From positions 1 through 16,901 of the forward strand of contig DXNX01000016.1 in the NCBI GenBank assembly GCA_019413245.1: a stretch of 16,901 nucleotides of DNA, read 5' to 3'. How positions within the stretch are numbered: position 1 is the stretch's first letter; each line of letters begins with the position of its first letter. This stretch comes from Oscillospiraceae bacterium (lineage in GTDB: Bacteria > Bacillota > Clostridia > Oscillospirales > Ruminococcaceae). A model generated the notes under the pieces. It worked only from the letters and a program-made list of their open reading frames with translations, had not been told where the DNA came from and did not search any database. Of the stretch, positions 6,295-12,858 are shown one piece after another. The position numbers and the translations under genes were made by a program.

Positions 6295-7140
6295 GTGCGT
6301 GCCGTATTCGACCAAGAGGAATTGCTGGTGCTGCTGCGGGATTTTTATGAACTGACCGGTCTGCGGGCTGTGGTGTTCGACGAGTGGGGCATGGATTTTC
6401 TGTCCTACCCGCCGGAACTTCCGGCCTATTGCCGCCTTATCCGCACCAGCCCGGAAGGCGAAATGGGCTGCCGCCTCTGTGACCAGAAAGCCTGCCGCCG
6501 GGCGGGGCAGGAGGGCAAGACCCTGATCTATCCCTGCCATGCAGGTCTTATCGAAGCCATTACACCCATCCAGGTGGACGGTGTGGTGGTGGGGTATCTG
6601 CTGCTGAGTCACATTGTGCAGGGCGCCGACGAGGAAGCCGAATGGCAGCAGGCGAAAAAGCTCTGCACCGGGTACGGCATCCCGGAAGAGACCTTGTACG
6701 AAGCCTACCGGCAGCTGCCCCATACCCCGTACAATATTCTGCGGGCCGCCTGTGACCTGCTGTCCCTGTCGGCCCAGGCCCTGTGCCAGGTCCATATGGC
6801 CCGGCTGGTGCCCGGCAGTCCGCAGGAGACCCTGAACCGGTTCTTGTCGGAACACCTGTCGGAAGACCTGTCCAGCGAGCGTATCTGCGCGGCGCTGGGC
6901 ATCGGCCGCACCGCCCTGTACAAAATGTCCAAGGAGACATACGGCTGCGGCATCAACGAATATGTGCGCCGTCTGCGCATCCAGCGGGCCATGCATCTGC
7001 TGACCACCACCAACCTGACCAACAGCGAGATCTGCCAGCGGATCGGTATTGCGGATTACAACTATTTCTTCCGGGTGTTCCGCGCCCAGACCGGGTTTAC
7101 GCCCCAGGCTTACCGGCGTCAGTTCACCGTATCGGGATAA
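6295..7140 (+). CDS. PocR-domain AraC-family transcriptional regulator, 281 aa
   Basis: Transcription factor with an N-terminal PocR-like sensory domain (about residues 5-165) and a C-terminal AraC-type double helix-turn-helix (about 178-276). The sensory part has the Cys pattern C59-x2-C62-x4-C67 and C81-H82 common in this domain, and VDGVVVGYLLLSHIV. The DNA-binding part shows LSSERICAALGIGRTALYKMSKE as the first helix-turn-helix and SEICQRIGIADYNYFFRVFRAQTGFTPQAYRR as the second, with the typical AraC ending. The GTG at 6295 is chosen: AGGAGG lies 8 nt upstream and a perfect promoter precedes it. Divergent from the kinase-araD unit, which it probably activates in response to a pentose or a phosphorylated derivative (inference). 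Confidence 0.9.
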   Translation: MRAVFDQEELLVLLRDFYELTGLRAVVFDEWGMDFLSYPPELPAYCRLIRTSPEGEMGCRLCDQKACRRAGQEGKTLIYPCHAGLIEAITPIQVDGVVVGYLLLSHIVQGADEEAEWQQAKKLCTGYGIPEETLYEAYRQLPHTPYNILRAACDLLSLSAQALCQVHMARLVPGSPQETLNRFLSEHLSEDLSSERICAALGIGRTALYKMSKETYGCGINEYVRRLRIQRAMHLLTTTNLTNSEICQRIGIADYNYFFRVFRAQTGFTPQAYRRQFTVSG

Positions 7141-7226
7141 GTTCCCATACTGTCTTTATCATACCGCCGATTTCGCCTGTGCGTATAGTGACGAATGTTC
7201 GCGTTACTGGATTATTGTTCACAAAA

Positions 7227-7235
7227 ATTATACCA
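7227..7235 (-). promoter_or_regulatory. Orphan extended -10 promoter motif pointing into the regulator gene
   Basis: On the minus strand the sequence is TGGTATAAT, a perfect extended -10 box. The -35 region is poor (TTTCCT at 17 bp). A transcript from here would run antisense to the 3' end of the PocR-AraC regulator; no minus-strand gene follows it before the kinase. It may be chance. Confidence 0.35.
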
Positions 7236-7357
7236 CAGCTTTCCCCGAAAGGAAAAGACCGCTGCTGCATGCAGAGCATACAAAAACAGGAGATGCCGTC
7301 GTCAACGCTGCCTGGCAGGACGAGCAGGCGGCGCTGAGCGCAGGCCCTGAATTAAAA

Positions 7358-7375
7358 ATACAATACATATTGTAT
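7358..7375. repeat. 18-bp inverted repeat
   Basis: ATACAATA-CA-TATTGTAT: two perfect 8-bp arms around two bases in a local AT-rich patch. It is too symmetric and too short for a terminator and has no T-run, so a protein-binding site is possible, though no gene starts next to it. Confidence 0.5.
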
Positions 7376-7397
7376 AAAATGAGAAGATAATACAGAA

Positions 7398-7430
7398 AAG
7401 AAGCGTATCCACTTCGGATACGCTCCTTTT
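7398..7430. terminator. Bidirectional terminator between regulator and amylosucrase genes
   Basis: Perfect 9-bp stem AGCGTATCC (7402-7410) with GGATACGCT (7416-7424), 5-nt loop, flanked by an A-rich left side and CTTTT on the right. It lies 12 bp after the amylosucrase stop codon and can also stop the regulator transcript. Confidence 0.85.
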
Positions 7431-7441
7431 GTATAGGAAAA

Positions 7442-9628
7442 TCAGACTTCTTCGGTGTGCAGGAACCAGGCAAAGCCGTAGGGGTACAGCTCCACATCGT
7501 TCAGGTCGTCGCAATGACCGCCGTACATCAGCTCGTCATAGGGGCCCTTCTCCCAGGAGGACACATGCACGAACTCCGGGCTGAAGTTGAAGAAGGCGAT
7601 GAGCTTGTGGCCCTGGTACCAGCGGCCCACACCCAGCACATGGTCACTGCCGGTGTCGAAGGTCCACACATCGGCCTGGGCGTCAAAAGCCTTTTCTTCA
7701 GCGCGGATGGTTTCCAGCCGGCGCAGGCCTTCGAACTGTTTGCCCTGGCGGGTAGTGGTATCGTGGCGCATCTCGGCCAGGTCCCACTGGAACTTGCCGC
7801 GGTGGATGTACCGGCTGTCATCCCACTTTTCGGGGTCTTCATGATAGCTGTAATCGTTGAGCTGGCCGATCTCGTCACCGCTGTACAGCACCGGAATCCC
7901 GCTCTGCACCAGCATCCAGGCATGGAGCATCAGGTCGCAGGAGATGGCCCGTTCCAGCTTGAAGGGGTCCTGCTCAAAGTCGGCGGCCTCCACCCCGCAC
8001 AGGGAGGCGGTGGTGCCGCACAGCCGGGCATCGCCCAGCGTCGGGTCGTCGTTGTACAGCTCGCCGCGGCTGTCGCTTCCCGGCCACTTGCCGGTGAACC
8101 AGTCGTTCAGGTATTTCTTGTGGGGCACTTCCTGGGTGCCGAACCGGGCGTTCAGCCAGGGATAATCCAGGCCCCAGCCAATGTCATCGTGGCAGCGCAG
8201 ATAGTTCAGGAACAGGAAATCCCGGGGCAGGGCGCACACGGTGTCCATCTGGTGGCGCAGCAGCGAAACGTCCGCCGTGGCCAGAGAGTTCCAGGTGGTG
8301 GCCATGGTGGTCACATTGTACAGCATGTGGCATTCGGGCTTTTCCGGTGTGCCGAAGTAGGGCACCACCTTGGCGGGTTCCATGACCACCTCGCCCAGCA
8401 GCAGCACACCGGGACAGACGATCTCGCACACCATGCGCATCATCCGCACCAGGGTATGGACCTGGGGCAGGTTGCGGCAGCTGGTGCCCAGCTCTTTCCA
8501 GATGTAAGGCACCGCATCCAGCCGGATCACGTCAATGCCGCGGTTGGTCAGGTAGAGCAGATTTTCGGTCATGTCGTTGAATACCACCGGGTTGGCGTAG
8601 TTCAGGTCCCACTGGTAGGGGTAGAAGTTGGTCATGACCACCTGCTTGCAGTCGTCCAGCCAGGTAAAGCTGCCCGGTGCGGTGGTGGGGAACACCTGGG
8701 GCACCGTCTTTTCAAACTCGTTGGGAATGTCCCAGTTGTCGTAGAAGAAGTACCGGTCCCGGTAGCCGGGCTCATTGGCCCGGGCTTTGCGGGCCCACTC
8801 GTGGTCCTCGCTGGTGTGGTTCATCACAAAGTCCAGGCACAGGCTCATGCCTCTTTCCCGGCAGGCGTCGGCCAGGTGTTCCAGGTCGTCCATGGTGCCC
8901 AGTTCCGGCTCTACAGTCCGGAAATCTGCCACCGCATAGCCGCCGTCGCTGCGGCCCTTGGGGCTCTGGAGCAGCGGCATCAGGTGCAGGTAGTTGACGC
9001 CGCATTCCTGGATGTAGGGCAGCTTTTCTTCCACGCCTTTCAGGGTACCTGCAAAAGCGTTGGTGTACATCATCATGCCCAGAATATCCTGGCGGCGGTA
9101 CCAGTTGGGGTCGGCTTCCCGGGCGGCATCCTGGGCCCGCAGGGCCGGTTTGCGGTCGGCCCAGGAACGGCGCAGCATACCAATGAAGTAGTCGAAAGCC
9201 TGCATGTCACCGTGGTACAGCTCACAGTACAACCATTTCAGCTCGTCGTAATGGCGGGCCAGACGGCGCTCAAACACAGCGTTGCCATCCTCATCGGTCT
9301 GGGCCGGGGCGGCTGCTTCCGCAGGTGCAGCCGGTTCGGCGGTATCCGCCACCGGAGCGACGGCCTCCGCAGAAGCGACCGCTTCTGCGGGGACTGCCTT
9401 GACCTCTGCGACAGGCTCTGTCGCAGCGTCTGCCTGTACCGGTGCGGCCGGTTCAACGGCGGGAGCAGCGGCCTTGGCCGGAGCCGCCTCCACAGGGGCG
9501 GCTGCCGCAGCAGGTTCTGCGGCGGGCATCGTTTCTGCCGCAGCGGCTGTGGCCTTCTGTGCGGCCCGTGCCTTGGCTTTGGCCTTGTTCATGGCTCGTT
9601 TGTTCTTCTTGTTTTTCCGTGCTTGCAT
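7442..9628 (-). CDS. Amylosucrase-type GH13 enzyme with low-complexity N-terminal tail, 728 aa
   Basis: GH13 alpha-glucan enzyme most like amylosucrase, which transfers glucose from sucrose onto an alpha-1,4-glucan and frees fructose. Residues 1-25 are Lys/Arg-rich, 26-112 are Ala/Pro/Glu-rich low complexity; the enzyme fills about 115-728, close to the 630-odd residues of the Neisseria enzyme. Visible sites: SDGGYAV (227-233), DFVMNHTSEDHEWA (266-279), nucleophile D371 in DVIRLDAVPYIWK, acid/base E413 in LLGEVVM, CHDDIGW (479-485), and DDSRYIHR (603-610). The SDGGYA and DDSR..HR elements correspond to the sucrose-pocket Asp/Arg of amylosucrase. GGAGG lies 7 nt before the ATG at 9628; an ATG directly before it (9631) is possible. 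No signal peptide, so cytoplasmic. Sucrose hydrolase or another GH13 activity is the alternative. Confidence 0.88.
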   Translation of the reverse strand: MQARKNKKNKRAMNKAKAKARAAQKATAAAAETMPAAEPAAAAAPVEAAPAKAAAPAVEPAAPVQADAATEPVAEVKAVPAEAVASAEAVAPVADTAEPAAPAEAAAPAQTDEDGNAVFERRLARHYDELKWLYCELYHGDMQAFDYFIGMLRRSWADRKPALRAQDAAREADPNWYRRQDILGMMMYTNAFAGTLKGVEEKLPYIQECGVNYLHLMPLLQSPKGRSDGGYAVADFRTVEPELGTMDDLEHLADACRERGMSLCLDFVMNHTSEDHEWARKARANEPGYRDRYFFYDNWDIPNEFEKTVPQVFPTTAPGSFTWLDDCKQVVMTNFYPYQWDLNYANPVVFNDMTENLLYLTNRGIDVIRLDAVPYIWKELGTSCRNLPQVHTLVRMMRMVCEIVCPGVLLLGEVVMEPAKVVPYFGTPEKPECHMLYNVTTMATTWNSLATADVSLLRHQMDTVCALPRDFLFLNYLRCHDDIGWGLDYPWLNARFGTQEVPHKKYLNDWFTGKWPGSDSRGELYNDDPTLGDARLCGTTASLCGVEAADFEQDPFKLERAISCDLMLHAWMLVQSGIPVLYSGDEIGQLNDYSYHEDPEKWDDSRYIHRGKFQWDLAEMRHDTTTRQGKQFEGLRRLETIRAEEKAFDAQADVWTFDTGSDHVLGVGRWYQGHKLIAFFNFSPEFVHVSSWEKGPYDELMYGGHCDDLNDVELYPYGFAWFLHTEEV

Positions 9629-9836
9629 CATACATCCTCCCGATCTTTTTGGCTCTTCCGGGGTGGGCATGGCAGGAATGGTCCGCTGCAGGAGCGGGTC
9701 TTGGAAGCCGCCCGGTGGGCAAAATACAGAATCTTTTCCCGATTCAGCAGCAAAAAGGCCTTCCGAGAGGGTCTTTTCGCATACAGGCAGACAACAGGGA
9801 GCGCCCTTTCCCGCAAGCGGACTGCCGCTGTCTGTT
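9629..9836 (-). other. Long 5' leader of the amylosucrase gene
   Basis: About 205 nt separate the predicted transcription start from the amylosucrase ATG. On the minus strand AAAAG (9773-9777) and CTTTT around 9755 can pair across a C-rich loop, followed by five T, so a weak attenuator is possible. A 62-codon frame (TTG at 9816) ends with its TGA overlapping the amylosucrase ATGATG, but has no ribosome-binding site. Confidence 0.35.
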
Positions 9837-9842
9837 CTCCTT

Positions 9843-9871
9843 ATTGTACCACAATTCTCCGCATTGGTCAG
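9843..9871 (-). promoter_or_regulatory. Promoter of the amylosucrase gene
   Basis: Minus-strand -35 CTGACC (9866-9871), 17-bp spacer, TACAAT (9843-9848) preceded by TGG, an extended -10. It lies about 215 bp before the start codon, so amylosucrase is transcribed apart from glgA. Confidence 0.65.
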
Positions 9872-9936
9872 CCATACATTGGCTGATATGGAGGCCGAAA
9901 GCAAATTTTTTACGGCAGAACCGGCCGGTATATAAG

Positions 9937-9978
9937 AAAAAAGTGCCTCCGGACAGTCTCGGCGTTCCGAAAGCACTT
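9937..9978 (-). terminator. Intrinsic terminator downstream of glgA
   Basis: Outer stem AAGTGC (9941-9946) with GCACTT (9973-9978), inner stem CGGA (9950-9953) with TCCG (9966-9969), separated by a small internal loop. On the minus strand the right arm runs into six T. It sits about 45 bp after the glgA stop codon. Confidence 0.85.
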
Positions 9979-10024
9979 CTGTTTTGTTTGCTTCAGGCGG
10001 AAAAGAGGATACCTTGCTGCCTGA

Positions 10025-11911
10025 TCACCACGGCGTCAGTTCCAGATACAGGTCCTTGTACTGACGGGCGGAATTCTGCCAGGAAACATCCTTGGCCATA
10101 TCGCGCTGGACCACTTCGTCCCAGTGATAGCGGTTGACGAAATACTCGGTCTTGGCGCGGTTGATGGCGTCCAGCAGCAGGCCGGCGTCGTAGCGGTCAA
10201 AGGTGAAGCCGTTGCCGTCGCCGGTAAAGATGTTGTAGGGCTCCACGGTGTCCTTCAGGCCGCCGGTTTCACGCACGATGGGCAGGGTGCCGTAATGCAT
10301 GGCGTTGAGCTGGGTCAGGCCGCAGGGCTCAAAGCGGGAAGGCACCAGCAGGGCATCGGCGCCCGCATAGATGCGGTGCGCGCGGGATTCGTCGTACTGG
10401 ATGCAGGCGCTGAACATGCCGCGGTAGGCGTTTTCGTAGTAACGGAAAGTATCCTCGTACTCCTTGTCGCCGGTACCCAGCACGATGACCTGGGTGTTGC
10501 CATCCATCAGCGCGGGCACGATGGCGTTGACCAGGTCCAGGCCTTTCTGGTTGGTCAGGCGAGAAATCAGCCCGATGACGAACTTGCCCTGATCCTGCAC
10601 CAGGCCCAGCTCATCCTGCAGGGCCAGCTTGTTCTGCCACTTGTGGTCCAGCACGTTGGTGATGTCGTAGTTTACGGCCAGAGCCGGGTCGGTGGCGGGG
10701 TTCCACATGCCATAATCAATGCCGTTGACGATGCCGCGCAGCTTGTAGCTGTGGTAACGCAGATGGTCTTCCAGCTTTTCGCCGTATTCAGGGGTCTGGA
10801 TCTCCCAGGCATAGGTGCCGCTGACGGTGGTGATGCGGTCGGCGTAGGCCAGACCGGCCTTCAGCATGTTGGCATCCTCATAGCCCTGCTTCATGGCACC
10901 CATGTTGAACACTTCGTCCGGCAGGCCGGTCCAGTATTTCAGGGTGGGAATGTTGTAAATGCCCTGGAAGCGCAGATTGTGGATGGTCAGAATGGACTTG
11001 GCGTGGCCCACGGGGGTATCCTGGAACATGGTGCGCAGATACACCGGCACCAGAGCCGCCTGCCAGTCATGGCAGTGGACAATATCGGGAATCCAGTTCA
11101 GGTAGTTCAGGGCTGCCAGGGCTGCCTTGCTGAAGAAGCAGTACTTGGGGATGTCGTCCACCAGACCGATGTAGGGATTGCCGGCGGAGAAGAACTCCTG
11201 GTTGTCGATGAAGTCGTACACAACGCCGTCATGGACATATTCCATGATGCCTACATAATATTCCCGGCCGGTTTCGCCCAGGTCCATGTAAAATTCGCCG
11301 CGGTAGACCATCTGGTCCTGGTACTTCTGCGGGATGCAGGCATACCGGGGCAGGATCACGCGCACATCACAGTTCTGTTTGACCAGCTCCCGGGGCAGGG
11401 CGTACATCACGTCGCCCAGACCGCCGGTCTTGACAAAGGGATGGCATTCCGAACCGATAAACGCAATACTTCTGCGGGGCGTATCATACTGCTGTTCCAT
11501 AGGTGCTTCCTCCTTCGGCTGAACCGGTTCGGCCGCAACGGGCGCCGGTTCCTCCACAACAGGCTTCGGCTCTTCTGCTGCAGGGGCCGGAGTCGCTTTC
11601 TTCACAGCGGGTTTGGCTTTCTTGGCCGCAGGCTTTGCCTTCTTGGGGGCGGGCTTGGCCTTTTCGGCGGCAGGCTCTGCCTTCTTGGCAGCGGGCTTGG
11701 CCTTTTCGGCGGCAGGCTCTGCCTTCTTGGCAGCGGGCTTGGCCTTCTTGACGGCGGGTTTTGCCTCGACCGCAGCGGGGGCGGCCTTTTCGGCTGCCGG
11801 TGCTTCCTTCACGGCGGATTTGGCCGGTTCCGCAGAGGCAACAGGTTTGGCTGCTGCCGCCTTGGTCTGGGCTCCCTGCTTTTTGCCGGGGTGCGCATTT
11901 TTCTGTGCCAT
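10025..11911 (-). CDS. glgA: Glycogen synthase with a Lys/Ala/Pro-rich N-terminal tail, 628 aa
   Basis: GT5 starch/glycogen synthase: adds glucose from ADP-glucose to alpha-1,4-glucan. The catalytic part (about residues 146-628) is complete: KTGGLGDV (161-168, ADP-glucose loop), HCHDWQ (279-284), ISRLTNQKGLDL (449-460) and the EPCGLTQLNAMHYGTLP motif (528-544) that holds ADP-glucose. Typical GlgA is about 480 residues; here 137 extra residues precede it, made almost only of Ala, Lys, Pro and Glu, including AKPAAKKAEPAAEK in two exact copies. The ATG at 11911 has an AAGGA site. A second ATG at 11500 (M138) has a perfect AAGGAGG 8 nt upstream and would give a normal 491-residue enzyme. It has its own promoter and terminator, upstream of amylosucrase. 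No glgC, glgB or glgP is in the window. Confidence 0.96.
   Translation of the reverse strand: MAQKNAHPGKKQGAQTKAAAAKPVASAEPAKSAVKEAPAAEKAAPAAVEAKPAVKKAKPAAKKAEPAAEKAKPAAKKAEPAAEKAKPAPKKAKPAAKKAKPAVKKATPAPAAEEPKPVVEEPAPVAAEPVQPKEEAPMEQQYDTPRRSIAFIGSECHPFVKTGGLGDVMYALPRELVKQNCDVRVILPRYACIPQKYQDQMVYRGEFYMDLGETGREYYVGIMEYVHDGVVYDFIDNQEFFSAGNPYIGLVDDIPKYCFFSKAALAALNYLNWIPDIVHCHDWQAALVPVYLRTMFQDTPVGHAKSILTIHNLRFQGIYNIPTLKYWTGLPDEVFNMGAMKQGYEDANMLKAGLAYADRITTVSGTYAWEIQTPEYGEKLEDHLRYHSYKLRGIVNGIDYGMWNPATDPALAVNYDITNVLDHKWQNKLALQDELGLVQDQGKFVIGLISRLTNQKGLDLVNAIVPALMDGNTQVIVLGTGDKEYEDTFRYYENAYRGMFSACIQYDESRAHRIYAGADALLVPSRFEPCGLTQLNAMHYGTLPIVRETGGLKDTVEPYNIFTGDGNGFTFDRYDAGLLLDAINRAKTEYFVNRYHWDEVVQRDMAKDVSWQNSARQYKDLYLELTPW
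11500..11515 (-). promoter_or_regulatory. Internal ribosome-binding site and start codon inside glgA
   Basis: AAGGAGG (minus strand, 11515-11509), 8 nt, then an in-frame ATG starting at 11500, placed exactly where the low-complexity tail gives way to the conserved GlgA domain. It is a better ribosome-binding site than the one at the annotated start. It could yield a tail-less GlgA from the same mRNA. Confidence 0.65.
11649..11732 (-). repeat. Two exact 42-bp tandem repeats in the glgA tail
   Basis: Bases 11649-11690 and 11691-11732 are identical 42-bp units, followed by 14 bp of a third. Each encodes 14 residues of the KPAAKKAEPAAE type. Identity at third codon positions indicates a recent duplication, so tail length probably varies among strains. 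Confidence 0.9.
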
Positions 11912-12250
11912 AACGTCTTTTCCTTTCGATTCTTCTCCTTCGTCGGTACCGCAGGGCAACTTGGCATATAGGCACGGCACTTGCGGCACGGGGCAGTCAT
12001 AACTGCCGGCATCTGGGGCAGGGCAGCAACAGTTCCCCCGTCCTTTGGATGCTTTGAATAAATATTAGCATATTTGCGTCAAAATTACAATCGCCGTTCC
12101 CTATGAAACGACGGCTTCTGCCTTTTTTAGTGCCATTTTTGCCAATATTTCCGGTTTTCTCTTTGCCGGTCCGGTGCAAAGAATATCACGGGACCGGTTG
12201 ATGTGCCTTCTATATAAATAGGAAAGGGGGCCCGGTGACGGTTGTTGCGG
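11912..12250 (-). other. Intergenic region between tetR and glgA with glgA leader
   Basis: About 340 bp without a gene. It holds the glgA promoter and a leader of about 140 nt that contains a 6-bp hairpin (GGCAGT-TATG-ACTGCC, around 11990-12005). Nearer tetR, CCGGTCC (12166-12172) pairs with GGACCGG (12191-12197) over an 18-nt loop without a T-run. I see no clear intrinsic terminator for tetR. Confidence 0.5.
12062..12090 (-). promoter_or_regulatory. Promoter of glgA
   Basis: Minus-strand -35 TTGTAA (12085-12090), 17-bp spacer, TAATAT (12062-12067) preceded by TGC, an extended -10. The region is AT-rich compared with its surroundings. A TTGACG hexamer inside the spacer is an alternative -35 for a -10 further down. 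Confidence 0.55.
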
Positions 12251-12802
12251 TCAGCACTCCACCGGCGGCATCAGCGAGGTCCGGGTCCGCAGTTTCTGAT
12301 AAAAGAAGGTCGCAATTTCGGTCAGCCCGGCGGGATTTTCGTCGGACAGCCAGGTGACGGCGGTGTTGAACAGCGCGCCGATATACATGTACAGGGCGTA
12401 TCGCTCGGTGGAGGAGGAGGGCATGGTGCCTTCCACACTCTCGTGAAAATGGTTCAGTTCCTCCAGGATCAGCAGGGCAAAGCCGGACCGGCAGAGGTCC
12501 AGCACATAGTTCCGGTACCGGTCAAAGTACTGAAAGCTCAACAGGATGTTGTCATACGCGTACAGTCCTTCCGGACGATCCTTGACATTGCGCCGGAACA
12601 GCTCCAGTACATCCCGGATCAGGGTGACCAGGACATCCTCCTTGGAATCATAGTTCCGGTAAAAGGAAGCCCGGGCCACACCGGCTCCCTTTACCAGTTC
12701 GGTGATGGTGATTTCCGAAAGGCTTTTGGTCTGCATCAGGTGGAACAGGGTGTGGGTGATGTTGATTTTGACCCGCAGATTTTCTTCCTTGCGTTTGTCC
12801 AT
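12251..12802 (-). CDS. TetR/AcrR-family transcriptional regulator, 183 aa
   Basis: One-component repressor. The N-terminal helix-turn-helix is clear: ITHTLFHLMQTKSLSEITITELV then KGAGVARASFYRNYDSKEDVL (about residues 15-58), with the SFYRNYDSKEDVL recognition region typical of TetR proteins. The C-terminal ligand/dimer domain is of the TetR_C type found in Firmicutes (FQYFDRYRNYVLDLCRSGF, ALYMYIGALFNTAVTWLSD). AAAGGAG lies 9 nt before the ATG. It is divergent from the DegV gene, and palindromes lie between the two, so it likely controls itself and degV. The ligand is unknown; with a fatty-acid-binding neighbour, a lipid signal is a reasonable guess. It could also influence glgA, which follows on the same strand but has its own promoter. 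Confidence 0.92.
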   Translation of the reverse strand: MDKRKEENLRVKINITHTLFHLMQTKSLSEITITELVKGAGVARASFYRNYDSKEDVLVTLIRDVLELFRRNVKDRPEGLYAYDNILLSFQYFDRYRNYVLDLCRSGFALLILEELNHFHESVEGTMPSSSTERYALYMYIGALFNTAVTWLSDENPAGLTEIATFFYQKLRTRTSLMPPVEC

Positions 12803-12815
12803 GAAGGCAAGCTCC

Positions 12816-12827
12816 TTTCATGTGAAA
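12816..12827. promoter_or_regulatory. Small palindrome overlapping the tetR ribosome-binding site
   Basis: TTTCA-TG-TGAAA, perfect 5-bp arms, sits partly on the AAAGGAG site of the tetR gene. It could hide the ribosome-binding site in a weak hairpin or be chance. Confidence 0.25.
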
Positions 12828-12858
12828 CAGAACAGCGCTCTTTGTCTCACAAGCGGGA

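Larger units (their letters stand above)
7141..7441. other. Intergenic region, about 300 bp, between regulator and amylosucrase genes
   Basis: Two convergent genes flank this stretch. I see no credible open reading frame with a start and ribosome-binding site. It holds a minus-strand extended -10 motif (7227-7235), an 18-bp inverted repeat (7358-7375) and a bidirectional terminator near its right end, each listed separately. Confidence 0.6.

Noticed and set aside
6202..6996. Upstream extension of the sugar kinase to 792 codons
   Set aside because: It runs antisense through the PocR-AraC gene; the ATG at 6201 has a good ribosome-binding site and starts the conserved domain.
7049..7390. 113-codon plus-strand frame across the end of the regulator gene
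   Set aside because: Mostly another frame of the regulator, and no in-frame start with a ribosome-binding site in the intergenic part.
9628..9816. 62-codon leader frame whose stop overlaps the amylosucrase start
   Set aside because: Starts with TTG and no ribosome-binding site, and resembles nothing; the overlap may be chance. Kept only as a note on the leader.
7457..9886. 809-codon plus-strand frame opposite amylosucrase
   Set aside because: Antisense shadow: Val/His/Gly-rich, no domain recognised, while the opposite strand has a complete conserved catalytic site.
9629..9976. Upstream extension of amylosucrase to 844 codons
   Set aside because: It crosses the predicted promoter; the GGAGG before 9628 gives a clear start.
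11649..11760. CRISPR-like or mobile repeat
   Set aside because: The repeats are contiguous, without spacers, in frame, and encode the low-complexity tail.
10124..11971. 615-codon plus-strand frame opposite glgA
   Set aside because: Antisense shadow of glgA; its Leu/Gly/Arg-rich end is merely the reverse of the Ala/Lys/Pro repeat.
12166..12197. Inverted repeat CCGGTCC/GGACCGG as a tetR terminator
   Set aside because: The loop is 18 nt and no T-run follows in either direction, so it is not a convincing intrinsic terminator.
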